Source: Cranoglanis bouderius (lineage: Eukaryota; Chordata; Actinopteri; Siluriformes; Cranoglanididae). Taken from it: a stretch of DNA of 64,000 nt. The first letter of the stretch is position 1; the number at the start of each line of letters is the position of its first letter. The stretch covers positions 15,145,527-15,209,526 of the forward strand of contig CM042548.1 of the NCBI GenBank assembly GCA_023630585.1, given 5' to 3'. A program made the position numbers and the translations under genes. The notes under the pieces are model-generated. The model was not told where the DNA came from. It worked only from the letters and a program-made list of their open reading frames with translations, and ran no database searches. Shown piece after piece: positions 1-10,708 of the stretch.

Positions 1-130
1 CGGTTCTTTAAAGAACGTGAGAGTAAAAGGTTCTTTGTGCAACTTAAAAGGGTTCTCCTGTGGCATCAGACTGAAAAGCCTTTTTTGGTTCTAATTGGAA
101 CCTTTATTTTTAAAAGTGTAGTCACTATTA
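1..130. repeat. Edge of a dispersed repeat with inverted GGTTCT motifs
   Basis: A perfect 14-base palindrome (GTTCTTTAAAGAAC) lies at 3-16, and several GGTTCT / GGAACC motifs follow up to about 100. The same CTTTAAAGAAC motif recurs near 2045-2056. Motifs of this kind belong to short dispersed teleost repeats. The window edge cuts the copy, so its class cannot be given. It lies inside HHIPL1 intron 1. Confidence 0.35.
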
Positions 131-326
131 GTAGTCACTATTAAAAATTGGGTTAATCTACAATTGTTTGTAATAATAATAATAATAATGTACTTTATTT
201 CCTTAAACCTTTAGCCTATATATTATAACTGGTTTATATTTTAATGAAAAAATTAATATAGCTCAAACGAACACATATGATGGTTTTGCCTATATTTTTT
301 AATGAGACTAGAATATTTGGATATTT

Positions 327-353
327 GGGGTGTGTGTGTGCGTGTGTGTGTGT
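327..353. repeat. GT/CA microsatellite beside the HHIPL1 donor
   Basis: Imperfect GT dinucleotide run on the plus strand, read as CA on the HHIPL1 sense strand. It starts about eight bases inside the intron after the exon 1 donor. Confidence 0.85.
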
Positions 354-361
354 CTACTGAC

Positions 362-619
362 CTGACACAGAAGGTCTTGCACGTACCCGGCACAATTCGC
401 ATAGCCGGAGTAGTCGAAGTTGTCCATGATGCGGTAAAACTTCTCCATGAGTTCCTGGTCTCTGGCGAAGTCGCAGCAGCCGAAGTGTTTGTACATGGCG
501 CAGAACTGCAGCCCCTGCAGCGGCTGAAACGGCGGCTTAAAGTCCAAACACTGCGGGTGCGAGCGCACAGGTGAGAAACATAATAATCCCGACAAATACA
601 ACAAAATCAGACGGCGCAT
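362..619 (-). CDS. hhipl1: HHIP-like protein 1, first coding exon (partial gene)
   Basis: 86 codons from ATG at 617-619 to a CAG|GTCAGT donor at 362/361, ending in phase 0. A longer frame starts upstream inside a CA repeat; the inner ATG was chosen because it gives a signal peptide (residues 1-20, hydrophobic core LILLYLSGLLCF). After it comes the HPQCLDF start of the folate-receptor-like cysteine-rich domain of the HHIP/HHIPL family, with cysteines at 24, 40, 48, 49, 76 and 85, including the FGCCD motif. The family's six-bladed glucose/sorbosone-dehydrogenase-like propeller and any SRCR domain must lie beyond the left edge. The product should be secreted; its molecular role is poorly defined. 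HHIPL1 is preferred over HHIPL2 because CCDC85C is its divergent neighbour, as in tetrapods. Confidence 0.9.
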
Positions 620-1080
620 TGTGTTTCCTTTGACCAGAGTCTTAACTTCATACACACACACACACACACACACATATGCATACAGGAGTTATGTAAGAGG
701 CTCACTGCACTTTCTGTCCTCACTGCACTTTGAACGGGCTGAACCGAAGAAGCGCACGGATAGTTTGTGATGTAAATGATCTGGCGTGGTGTCTGTTTGC
801 TGTTTTCTTTTTTCTTTTCTTCTTACACTTCACTCTTCCACCAATTCGGGCTGGAAAAATGAACACACTTCCTGCAAAGGCTGTTCGCTTTCTTCTCCAC
901 TGTTTTCACAAACCTCCAAGTCCACCCGCGTTGCCAACTCTGTTCAAGGAAATGTCCCCAATACAGTCTCCAAAATGACGCGATTTGTTAATTTGCATAG
1001 TCGTTGATTCGTCACGATCATCTGCATATCAAAACGTGTTGCACGTGTTGCATGAAGAAGGAAGACTTTCCGAAGACACT
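620..1080 (-). promoter_or_regulatory. Probable HHIPL1 5' UTR and upstream region
   Basis: No coding sequence. The HHIPL1 transcription start should lie here, but no TATA box or initiator stands out. A CA run (652-673) falls in the presumed 5' UTR. An octamer-like ATTTGCAT lies near 992 and E-boxes near 1040. Promoter status is inferred from position only. Confidence 0.35.
652..673. repeat. CA microsatellite
   Basis: About eleven CA units in the presumed 5' UTR of HHIPL1. Confidence 0.85.
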
Positions 1081-1935
1081 TAGAATATAGAATAGAATAG
1101 AATAGATTTGTGTCCCAATAGAAAATAATAAATTATAATTTATTCCTTACAGGAAGAAGTTGTCTTTGGTCACGGCACCACAGACCTTAAAGTATTACGG
1201 TATAGAATAGAGTAGAACAAAATAGAGTAGAATAGGACACAGCAGAATAAAAACAGAGTGGAGTAGGACAGAGTACACTAGAATAGAATGGGGTTTTATC
1301 AGAATAGAAAATAGATAGGTAGAAAACTTTATATATCTTAGTAGATTAGAGTTGAGTAGAATAGAGTAGATAGCAGAGGAGAACAGAGTAGACTAGAATT
1401 GAGTAGACGGACTATAGTAGAACAGAGGAGGGAAGAATAGAGTTGAGTAGAGTAGATTAGACTAAAATAGAATTGAGCTAAGCAGAATGGAGTAAAGTAG
1501 AACAGAGGAGAGTAGAATAGAGTTAGTTAGAATAGAGTAGAGAAAAATAGCAACAACAAAAAAGAACAGAGGAGAGTAAAATAGAGTTGGGTAGAGTAGA
1601 GTAGACTAGAATAGTGTAAAGTAGAACAGAGACGAGTAGAATAGAGTTGGGTAGAGTAGAGTAGACTAGAAAAGCGTAAAGTAGAACAGAGGGAGTAGAA
1701 TAGATTTGGATAGAATAGAGTAGAATAGCGTAAAGTAGAACAGAGGATAGGAGAATAGAGTTGGGAACAATAGAGTAGAATAGGTTAGAGTAAAATAGAA
1801 TAGTGTAAAACATGGGAGAGTAGAATAGAGTTAGGTACAATAGAATAGAGTAGACTGGAGTAGACAGTAGAACAGATTACAGTAGAATAGAACACAATAT
1901 AATAGAGTACAGTAGAATGGAATAGAATAGAGTTT
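1081..1935. repeat. Degenerate five-base minisatellite (TAGAA/TAGAG)
   Basis: About 850 bases built from TAGAA, TAGAG and TAGAC pentamers with higher-order units of roughly 50-60 bases; the phrase GTAGAACAGAGGAGAGTAGA recurs with variation between 1490 and 1760. Pentamers run through all frames, so an open minus-strand frame across 1523-1840 is an artefact. Confidence 0.9.
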
Positions 1936-2060
1936 ATCAGAATTGAAAACAATTCATTATAATGAATTGTTATTTCTTATAGAAAGAAATCTCTGGTTAT
2001 GGCACCACAAAAGAACTATTTTTGTATTTACAAAATTCTATCATTTCTTTAAAGAACATC
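1930..2060. repeat. Sequence related to 1110-1190 at the far end of the minisatellite
   Basis: The segment containing TGGTTATGGCACCACA resembles TTGGTCACGGCACCACA near 1165-1185, and both follow an AT-rich stretch resembling AATTTATTCCTTACAG / TTGTTATTTCTTATAG. The pentamer array is therefore bracketed by two copies of a short module, as if the array grew inside or between copies. Confidence 0.5.
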
Positions 2061-2803
2061 GATAAACTGAAGCAGCGGTAGTGAGGAGTCGGGAAATCGA
2101 CACAAATGAACCTGTTATGAGTGACACGATTCTCTTTTAGTACTTTAGAAATATCTCCAACTAACACCTCCAGGGTGAATTATTTTCTAAAATAATTACT
2201 AGTAACCCTACTTTGTGTTCAGGTTCCATGAAATTTAAACTAAAAGTATGAAAGTGGAAATACAGGAAAGATTCAGGCTTCTTTCACCAAGGAACTACAA
2301 GGAAACATTAGCTAAGGCTAACTAACAGTGTTATTGCTAATCGCTCACATTGACTAGCATGATAGTAACTAGCTGAAGTTGAATGGCTGGTTGTCACGAT
2401 ACAAACTGCCACGATAAATACGAAGTGTTCGTAGCGATGGATAGATTTTTTCTCTTCCTCACTGTTAAACACATCTGTTAAAGTTGAGATTTGTTAGTAA
2501 TTTACATCTGAAGCTGTCCGATGCTAAATTGCTTTATGACTAAAGGCGTAGCAAAAATATTTTATTCCAAATAATTGTATTATATATCATCACTGCCTCT
2601 ATTACTGTCTGACATGCACTGAAAATGTGTGAACATGTCACATATCAATTTATCTGTACGTTTGTTACAGATTATTTTTATTTAGTATATTCCCTAAAAG
2701 CCCCTGAAATTAGGTCCTCACTAGGTTACTGCATGTGACATTACTAAAATTCAGATAAAGTAAAGTACAGAGATTAAAAAAAGAAACAGACTTACAGTAA
2801 GTA
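2061..2803. other. Intergenic DNA, no gene seen
   Basis: AT-rich sequence with no convincing coding frame, RNA gene or recognised repeat. It ends at the TA target of the Tc1-like element. Confidence 0.5.
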
Positions 2804-4357
2804 CAGCCGTGGCCAAAAGTTTTGAGAATGACAAATATTAATTTTTACAAAGTCTGCTGCCTCAGTTTTTATGATGGCAATTTGCATATACTCCAGAATG
2901 TTATGAAGAGTGATCAGATGAATTGCAATTAATTTCAAAGTCCCTCTTTGCCATGAAAATGAACTTAATCCCAAAAAGACATGTCCACTGCATTTCAGCC
3001 CTTCCACAAAAGGACCAGCTGACATCATGTCAGTGATTCTCTCGTTAACACAGGTGAGAGTGTTAACGAGGACAAGGCTGGAGATCACTCTGTCATGCTG
3101 ATTGAGTTAGAATAACAGACTGGAAGCTTTAAAAGGAGGGTGGTGCTTGAAATTATTGTTCTTCCTCTGTTAACTATGGTTACCTGCAAGGAAACACATG
3201 CAGCCATCATTGCTTTGCACAAAAAGGGATTCACAGGCAAGGATATTGCTGCTAGTAAGATTGCACCTAAATCAACCATTTATCGGATCATCAAGACCTT
3301 CAAGGAGAGAGGTTCAACTGTTGTGAAGAAGGCTTCAGGGCGCCCAAGAAAGTCCAGCAAGCGCCAGGACCGTCTCCTAAAGTTGATTCAGCTGCGGGAT
3401 CGGGGCACCACCAGTGCAGAGCTTGCTCAGGAATGGCAGCAGGCAGGTGTGAGTGCGTCTGCACACACAGTAAGGTGAAGACTTTTGGAGGATGGCCTGG
3501 TGTCAAGAAGGGCAGCAAAGAAGCCACTTCTCTCCAGGAAAAACATCAGGGACAGACTGCTATTCTGCAAAAAGTACAGGGCTTGGACTGCTGAGGACTG
3601 GGGTAATGTCATTTTCTCTGATGAATCCCCTTTCCGATTGTTTGGGGCATCTGGAAAAAAGCTTGTCCGGAGAAGAAAAGGTGAGCGCTACCATCAGTCA
3701 TGCCAACAGACCACCTGAGACCACTCATGTGTGGGGTTGCTTCTCAGCCAAGGGAGTGGGCTCACTCACAATTTTGCCTAAGAACACAGTCATGGATAAA
3801 GAATGGTACAAAAACATCCTCAGAGAGCAACTTCTCCCAACCATCCAAGAACAGTTTGGTGATGAACAATGCCTTTTCCAGCATGATGGGGCACCTTGCC
3901 ACAAGGCAAAAGTGATAACGAAGTGGCTCGGGGAACAAAACATCGACATTTTGGGTCCATGGCCAGGAAACTCCCTAGACCTTAATCCCATTGAGAATTT
4001 GTGGTCAATCCTCAAGAGGCGGGTGGACAAACAAAAACCCACAAACTCTGACAAACTCCAAGCATTGATTATGCAAGAATGGGCTGCCATCAGTCAGGAT
4101 GTGGCCCAGAAGTTGATTGACAGCATGCCAGGGCGAATTGCAGAGGTCTTGAAAAAGAAGGGTCAACACTGCAAATATTGACTCTTTGCATTAACTTCAT
4201 GTAATTGTCAATAAAAGCCATTGACACTTATGAAATGCTTGTGATTATACTTCAGTAACAGTTAGTAACATCTGACAAAAAGTTCTAAAAACACTGAAGC
4301 AGTAGACTTTGTGAAAATTAATATTTGTGTCATTCTCAAAACTTTTGGCCACGGCTG
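2804..4357 (+). mobile_element. Tc1/mariner-like element with DD35E spacing, nearly complete
   Basis: Both ends carry the inverted repeat CAGCCGTGGCCAAAAGTTTT followed by GAGAATGACA; similarity between the ends continues for about 60 bases with a two-base indel. The element is flanked by TA on both sides (2802-2803 and 4358-4359), the target-site duplication expected for Tc1/mariner. Length is 1554 bases, about full size for the superfamily. It holds one transposase gene in the plus orientation, in the intergenic space between HHIPL1 and CCDC85C. The closeness of the two ends and the few coding lesions point to a fairly young insertion. Confidence 0.95.
3176..4181 (+). pseudogene. Tc1-like transposase, interrupted by one stop and one frameshift
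   Basis: Three consecutive pieces together cover a full-length Tc1 transposase. The N-terminal paired-type helix-turn-helix region (ALHKKGFTGKDIA, then the GRPRKSS hook) runs from ATG 3176 to an in-frame TGA at 3476-3478. The same frame then continues to about 3700 and includes the first catalytic Asp in the IFSDES motif (codon 3620). A shift around 3700-3720 moves to another frame, which carries WGCFSAKG, the second Asp in QHDGAPCH (3885) and the Glu in DLNPIENLW (3993), ending at 4181. The triad is intact, with 35 residues between the second Asp and the Glu, so it is DD35E rather than the commoner DD34E. As it stands the copy cannot make a complete enzyme. Confidence 0.92.
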
Positions 4358-4359
4358 TA

Positions 4360-6277
4360 CAGTAACAAAGGATCAATATCATGCTTGACTAATTTCCATG
4401 AGTAATTTGCCTATTATCACATCTCTTCAGGGAAATGATCTCTTATATAACACATCTGCAACAGAAATAAGCTCTTTTAAACACCTACACAGGATGGGTT
4501 TAGGCTCCATAAATCCCTTGTACCTTTGCTTCACCTAAGAACTGCTGCTGTAATCATAAAGACGGGGTTCACACCCCTCCAGTTTCCTATCGCTCTGCTC
4601 ACCAGCAGCTAAACACAGAGTCACGATACTCTACACACAGAAACCCAACAGTATCCTGATTAGTCTTATAACAGACTTATAAAATAATTCATTTGTTTAT
4701 ATTGATTGAAAATGTCTGATAAGTCGATTTCCATTATGCTGGCAGAATGGAATGGCAGTGTACTGCTAGAAAGGGTTAAACACACTGAATACTGTTTCTA
4801 CACCTGTATACTGTAATGAATTATAATCCCACTATCTGATGTCATCCAGAAGAGTTCATTAGGGATCTAAATTTACATCCGTAAAGCATCTTTGTGATAA
4901 TATCTATTGGGGGGAAAAAAAAGGCTTTTTAGTAACAAAAATTAAATTTAAGATCCATTGATTCACGAGTAAGTGAAATGTCACATACCCCAGTGACCTT
5001 TTCTAATACTGCAAATCCAGTGTGATTTTATCTAAAGCCCAAATTACAGATTAACTCACAGAGCCTTGGATGAACTTTTACACTGTGAATAGTAACATCA
5101 TACGTGTTAATCCAACATCCATCAACACAAAATTGGGCTTGTGAAAGGCTTAACAATTATCTTTAAATCACGACTTCAGCATTAAACCCAGCAGATTTGG
5201 CACGCGAAGGGTTTAATGATTAGCTGTAATCCAGTCTGCTAAAATAAACAATGCATGAAAAGAGCTTAGATTGGAGTCAAAATAAGTACTTTGGAGTTTT
5301 GTGTCACTGTGTGTGTGTTTAGATACACACTGATATCATAAGCATTATCTGATTATTCAAGGAGCCATGTAAGTAACCTGGTTTATTCATTTATTATTGG
5401 TTACTTTATTGGTTGCTATTATTGGATTTTATAAAATCAAGAAAGCATAGCCTATATATTTCAGTAATCTGATATATTTTGTTTTCTACATCCTTGCAGG
5501 TGTCCAGACATAACCTAAAAGCCTCGAACGCTCAACTTAATACAAAACTACACCTGTGAAATCATAAATTAAATGTCAGTAAAGTCCAGCAAAGTGACCC
5601 CGTGTGGAAAGAACATGGCAGGAAGTTTGAAGTTTGAAGTTTAATCCACGTACTGCTTTCTCAGTGGGTTTACTGAGGTGCACGTATCATGGGTTTAGAA
5701 AGAAATTTGTTTATTGACAGACTTGTTTCAACAGATTACTTACAGTTAAGTGCAAAAGTTTGCATTCCATTTAGTTTCTAGGTGATGAATTGGCAACAAA
5801 ACAGAATTACCTGCTAATTTATTGGGTTTTCTATCTAATAATAAAAAAAACAGCCTAAATATTTAGAGCAAGTTTGAAAGTTCTCAAATTCTCAAGTATT
5901 TTTAAATTTATATATATTTTTTAAATTTATATAAATATATATGTAACTTACTCTGTGACAGCACACAAAATTCTTGTATAAACTTTGTCCACTAGAGGGC
6001 GATTGATTCACATCATTACACTCAGCTGAAGCCAACTTCATTTCCATAAGAGTAACAACGCATTAAAAACTATTTACCTAATTGAATTACATATTTACAT
6101 TACTTGAATTGAATTACTACATTAAATATTCACACCGTTTCCACTTCCAGTATTAACCATTTGTGAGATTGTTTCAATTAAAACAGTGCTGCACACATAT
6201 GAAAAGTTGCTGAAGGTGAAAAAAGGCGTACAAATATCTAAAAAAAAAAAAAAAAGAAAGAAAATCCGGTGTGAGTT
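4360..6277. other. Intergenic DNA between the Tc1 element and the family A cluster
   Basis: No gene found. The stretch 4980-5340 is non-repetitive and of balanced composition, and might contain regulatory sequence. At 5738-5765 the motif ACAGTTAAGTGCAAAAGTTT resembles the outer end of a Tc1-like inverted repeat, but no partner was found nearby. 5890-5945 is AT-rich simple sequence. Confidence 0.4.
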
Positions 6278-6425
6278 GTTATGTAAGGAATAAAACACAC
6301 TGGGGGTATACAGTTATAGGAAAATAATCAACAACAGGGTGGTGAAGTGAAGTGTGAGTTAGTTGAAACGGGTTAGTTCCTGTTACCACTTATGTCAGCT
6401 ATAAACAGTCATTTAGACAAAAATA
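6278..6425 (-). repeat. Family A repeat, partial, minus orientation
   Basis: Contains GTTATAGGAAAATAATCAAC, then the reverse complement of the family's ACTGTTTATAGCTG(A/C)(C/T)ATAA segment. It faces the neighbouring plus-oriented copy. Confidence 0.75.
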
Positions 6426-6517
6426 GACAATAAAAAAAGACTTGAAAGAGCACTGGAATGTAAACCTGTGATTTAAATGGAAGGTGGAAATTCTGTCAAA
6501 GACAGAAATGAAAAATA

Positions 6518-7035
6518 TTATACCACAGCGTGGTGCAATGCTATAATCTGATGGGTCAGAAGGTTATTGCTGTATAACAGCACAGCTTGGAAAGTAGTTC
6601 CGGCAGAGGATAGGTTTATATTAATGTGCTCATTCTAATATGTTTTTGTTTCTATAGTAACAGCTCAATCACAGGGACTTGTACAGCAGATGCTCCACAT
6701 AATCTAAGACTAATAATAAATTAAAATAAAAAACATTTATGTTTATCGCAGCTATAACATAAGTGAGAACAGAAGCTAACTGTCCCACAGCATTTAATGT
6801 AACTATTAACTGTTAAAATGTACAACATGTCACTCATTAATAAAGTAAACCTTGTAATCATTGGCAAATCGCTGCGGTATAAGCGGAATAACACACTTCA
6901 GAGGGCACTGTTATACGACAACAATAACCCACTCCATTTGCATGTTGTGCCGCATCACACACCCTGGTGTGCATTATTTTCGTATAACATCAGTGTGTCA
7001 TGTGTTATTCCTTACATAATAATCAACACCTTTTT
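6518..7035 (+). mobile_element. Family A element with 13-bp terminal inverted repeats plus hairpin tail
   Basis: This is the clearest copy. A core of 365 bases runs from TTATACCACAGCG (6518-6530) to CGCTGCGGTATAA (6870-6882), which match as inverted repeats at 12 of 13 positions. After the core comes an imperfect palindrome (about 6885-7015) whose arms begin GGAATAACACACTT and end GTGTGTCATGTGTTATTCC. No coding capacity was seen. The structure suggests a non-autonomous DNA transposon (MITE). Its superfamily is not assigned because the target duplication is unclear. Confidence 0.7.
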
Positions 7036-7388
7036 TTTTCAACAACAATTTCAATCGAGAATTTGACAGTGCTGATTAAAAAGTGTGTAGTTTCAAAAAA
7101 AAAAATAATTCAATGCCACAAGAACAAGAGATATTGAATATAGCCACATTATTTAGAACATTAATGCTGCCAGACAAAATTTCTCAAACAAAATTCAGTT
7201 CTTTTAAAACATTACATGTTTTCAATGCTTTTTTTTTTTGTTTTTAGTTTGTTCAAAAAGGTTTAGGTATGCTTTGAATTATACCTAAGCCAAATTCTTT
7301 ACATTTTGGCTTACAAAGAGCCCTTTTCTTCTTATTGTTGTTTACTTTCCAAAATGTCATTTTGAAAATAAAAACGCACATCAGATAT

Positions 7389-7746
7389 CAGCCCCTCCAG
7401 TATTTCACGATTTTGCGATCACAGAAATGAACACAAAATCAAGCAAACTCTGCAATATTCACAGGAGCTTGCAATTTTTCTTCGATTCACGTGCGTCAAA
7501 CATGAGTACAGCTAAAAGGTCTCATTTACCAACAAACATTACTGCGAAGACCGTGCAAAACTATTTCTTGCAATTGCGATTTCACCAATTCAAGTAGTTA
7601 TCTGCAAAAAAAAAAAAAAAAAAAAAAAAAAGCACAAAAAACTTTTTGAATTTTTTTTTTTTTTTTAAAAAGCAATCATTTTTGGCCACAACAATCACAA
7701 AAAAAAAAAAAAAAAAAAAAAAAACGCGAAAATCTGATCCGGACTG
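7389..7746 (-). mobile_element. Family B non-autonomous DNA element, minus orientation
   Basis: The left end CAGCCCCTCCAGTATTTCACG and the right end CGAAAATCTGATCCGGACTG (read in reverse) form an imperfect inverted pair. The interior contains TTGGCCACAACAATCAC, ATTACTGCGAAGACCGTGC and long A runs. Two more copies lie at 22764-23164 and 29515-30193. No coding sequence. The end form is compatible with hAT, but the assignment is tentative. Confidence 0.7.
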
Positions 7747-7789
7747 ATCAATTATAAATATGTTTAAAAGGTGCGTAGTGTACGCTATG

Positions 7790-8057
7790 TTATTTCAGCC
7801 TATGAGACGCGGCGGGCGGAGCTAAAGGGTTGCAGGTCTCAGGGAATTTTTAGGCTCCTGTCTCTTTAAGAGTTCTCAATCTGCTTTAGTAGGCTAAATG
7901 GTTAAAGGCAGTCTCCCTCTGTCGGAACCTACCTGCTCGCTCGGTGGTTTATATAACCCGCTCTCTGTACACGTCTCTCTCTTTTTTAAAAGTTTAATTA
8001 AATCCAACAGTTGGACGAAGCAGGGAAATGTGGAATAGAGCACTGTTTCAAAAAACG
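7790..8057 (+). promoter_or_regulatory. Probable CCDC85C promoter and first non-coding exon
   Basis: A TATATAA at 7950-7956 lies about 30 bases before a plausible start near 7982. A non-coding exon would then run to an ACG|GTAAGA donor at 8057/8058. The matching acceptor is TTATACAG at 8580-8587. The region upstream contains GGCGGGCGGAGC and CTGTCTCTTTAAGAG. The promoter and UTR splice are inferred from signals and position, without transcript support. Confidence 0.45.
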
Positions 8058-8587
8058 GTAAGATATATCGCTCTCGGAGGCTGAAAGTGTCGCCGCTGAA
8101 TGGTGAAGGGTAAAGTGCTTTTTAGCCGAATTGATGTTTCGGGAATTGTCCTTTTACTTTCTTTCTCTCTATCTCTATGTTCCTAAAAACAAAATGAGAA
8201 CATATGCGTGTAGTTATAAAGTTGTAAGTAACATTAGTTTCCGTACGTATCATCTGTATTAAATTAGGAGTGTGAAGAATGTAGGATAACTGAATAGTTC
8301 GGCTTTGACGAGTTGCCAGATTGGGATATTTACAGCACATTTCTTCATTTCTATTATACAAACAGGACAATAATAAATTATTAGTGCGCTTGTAAACGTT
8401 GCTATGATCATTTTCAACAAGAGTTGATTGTGAATATCCGGTTTTAAACATCGATTTAACTGAGTCTTAATCTACTCAATCTGGCAACCTATTTTTTTTT
8501 TTTTTTTGTTTTTTTTTGTGTAGCATCCACTGCAGTGATTCAGGCTCAGCTTATTTTCTCATTCTGTCCTCTTCTCCTATTATACAG

Positions 8588-8840
8588 GCTGCAGGTTATG
8601 CATGACAAGAAAGTCTAATCTCACTTCACTGGACTGAAGATCTGACCTTCTGGGGGAGACGAAGGATTTCAGAGATAAAAAGCAGAAGTTATCGGTGTTA
8701 TTTTGCTTAACAGGTTCCCCACTTCTTGGATTCTTGGTTTCTTCAATATATCATGGGTGTGATTTTAGATCTACTTTTATGTAGGCATCATTAGATATCC
8801 TTCAGCTTCCTCTCGCAGCCGTCCATCCACGGAAAGGAAT
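8588..8840 (+). promoter_or_regulatory. CCDC85C 5' UTR (second exon, non-coding part) with two short upstream frames
   Basis: Follows a good acceptor at 8587. Two upstream ATGs open short frames: 8598-8618 (six codons plus stop) and 8753-8794 (13 codons plus stop). Both end before the main start at 8841, which has a strong context (A at -3, G at +4). Such frames can lower translation; whether they do here is unknown. Confidence 0.5.
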
Positions 8841-9546
8841 ATGGCAAAAAATGTGACCGACGTTCCGAGGGAGGATTTAAGCAAAATCTCAGACGAGGAA
8901 CTCCTCAGACTCGGCAAAGATGAGCTGGTTCGAAAGCTCCGCAGAGTCGACAGCGAGAAGATCAGCCTAATGGTGGAGCACGGGAACATGATGCGAGACG
9001 TGAACCGGAGACTACAGGTTCACCTTCACGAGATCCGGAATTTGAAAGAAGTGAACCAGAAACTGCAGGATGACAACCAGGAGCTCAGGGAGCTGTGCTG
9101 CTTTCTGGACGACGACCGGCAAAAGGGCAAGAAGCTGTCGCGGGAGTGGCAGCGCTTCGGCAGGTACACGGCCAGCGTCGTCTGGAAGGAGGTCGGATTC
9201 TATCAGCAGAAACTGAAGGAGCTGGAGGTCAGTCAGGAGGCCATCGTGCGCGAGAACGTGGAGTTAAAGGAGATCATCGTCATGCTTGAGGAGGAGAGGA
9301 ACGGCGCCGGGTCGAGGAGCTCTATAGACAGCCAGTCCAGCTTGACCAACCTGAACGGAGGCACGAATAACGTGAGGGACGTGGGGGACGGAAGCAGTAC
9401 GTCCAGTACGGGAAGTGCTGGAAGCCCGGACCACCATCACGGTCACGGGCACAAACCTGTCGAGGGCAAGATGGCAACCATTAGAAGATCTATGGATGAT
9501 CTATCGACTAACCACCTTCACAGGAGCATACCGAACGGACTGAACG
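8841..9546 (+). CDS. ccdc85c: CCDC85C, coding exon 1
   Basis: Encodes residues 1-235 plus one base of the next codon, ending at AACG|GTAAGT. CCDC85 (DIPA-related) proteins are coiled-coil proteins; CCDC85C lies at apical junctions of neural progenitors and, in the mouse, its loss causes hydrocephalus and cortical heterotopia. In this exon a first heptad-rich helix runs over about 22-92 with the family motif RELCCFLDDDRQKG (84-97), followed by REWQRFGRYTASVVWKEV and a second coiled coil at 119-153. Then comes a Ser/Gly-rich low-complexity part (155-196, including GSRSSIDSQSS and DVGDGSSTSS), a His-rich DHHHGHGH (197-204) and the RRSMDDLS / RSIPNGLN motifs. With the five later exons the product is 389 residues, somewhat shorter than the roughly 419 of the human protein because the low-complexity linker is shorter. 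Identification is very secure. Confidence 0.97.
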
Positions 9547-9737
9547 GTAAGTGAAGCGCAAATCGCTTTATGTTTTCGTTAACCGTCTACGCACCAATTC
9601 CATTTTGATCGGTTGAGTCAAAAGATTCTTCAGACCGATCGTGTGGTCCGATGTTTCTTCAGTTCCCCACTCACAAGTTTAGTTCCAACCTTTAACTGTT
9701 TGATGCGCAGAAGTGGATTTCATCTCATCCTGTCATG

Positions 9738-10165
9738 TGACCTCTCATTAAATGTCTATAGAGACATTACAAAGAAAAATAAAGCTTGGAAGGAAGTAGT
9801 AGAGATCATTGGTGCTTGTGAGTGAGTGAGTGAGCGTACATAGCTAGTGCAGTTAGTTTATGTTGTTAATCTGGCAATAATGCGTAGCATGTAAATGGAA
9901 AAAAAATTATCATTATCAGATTAGTGAGTTATATAATTTGTGTTAATAGCTACTACCGATTTATTTTAGCACACAAAGAAAAACTCTGGACAGGCCACGC
10001 CCACAATCTACAACAGTAACAGTCACAATGCAAGACAAAGTACAAGCAACACGAGCGACACGTCGCTTGATAGCGCCAACGTAGACTTAGCCGCAGGACC
10101 TGCACGCTAGCTAACTTACCTGTTGTTCTTGCTTGTTATAGTAACGTTATATTTTGACGTGTTTT
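9738..10165 (+). repeat. Family F dispersed repeat
   Basis: Shares ACCTCTCATTAAATGT, GAGACATTACNAAGA, AATAAAGCTTGGAAG, AGCTACTACC and CAGGCCACGCCCACAA, in the same order, with 56615-56830. The tail (ACCTGCACGCTAGCTAACTT, TTATAGTAACGTTAT) also resembles 12170-12240. No coding sequence; class unknown. Confidence 0.65.
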
Positions 10166-10626
10166 CTTCAACAAGGGATGTACTTTGACACCCGAAAGTG
10201 TAAAAATACAAACCAGAAAAGGTGTCAAATCTGATCCAATACTCACCCCGAGTTTTAGTCCAATATCAGCCAACAATACATAAAAATTAAAAAAAAAAAT
10301 CATTTGAATATTAATTTAAATGCAGTTGTACGTGCACAGTTTCTGTCCTCCCTCACATTCGAAGGTTGTGAGTACAAATACCTCAAGTTCCCAACTTTTA
10401 GATTAGCTCTAGATTAGAATTTTAAAAAATGTTTTTTTTTTATTTAAATGAGTTATGATTGGACACACTGATTTCATAGTCAAATTTTGTACAATTTTTA
10501 AAAATTGTAGACATTAAATAAAAGTATCTTTTTTTTATTTTTCTCTTTTTTCCTTTTGTTTTCTAACTATTTTATTAATAAAGTTAAATATCAATATAAA
10601 ATGCATTCTGTATACTTTATATACTG

Positions 10627-10628
<2 letters not shown>

Positions 10629-10704
<76 letters not shown>
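10629..10704. repeat. AT microsatellite
   Basis: About 38 uninterrupted AT units, likely length-variable. It stands where the inner part of the adjoining hAT-like copy should continue, so that copy appears truncated here. Confidence 0.95.

Positions 10705-10708
<4 letters not shown>

Noticed and set aside
308..361. Extension of the HHIPL1 exon past 362 (VSRHTHTH...)
   Set aside because: A CAG|GTCAGT donor precedes it and the extension translates a CA repeat, so it is intron.
1523..1840. 105-codon frame rich in Y, S, L and F
   Set aside because: Direct translation of the five-base minisatellite.
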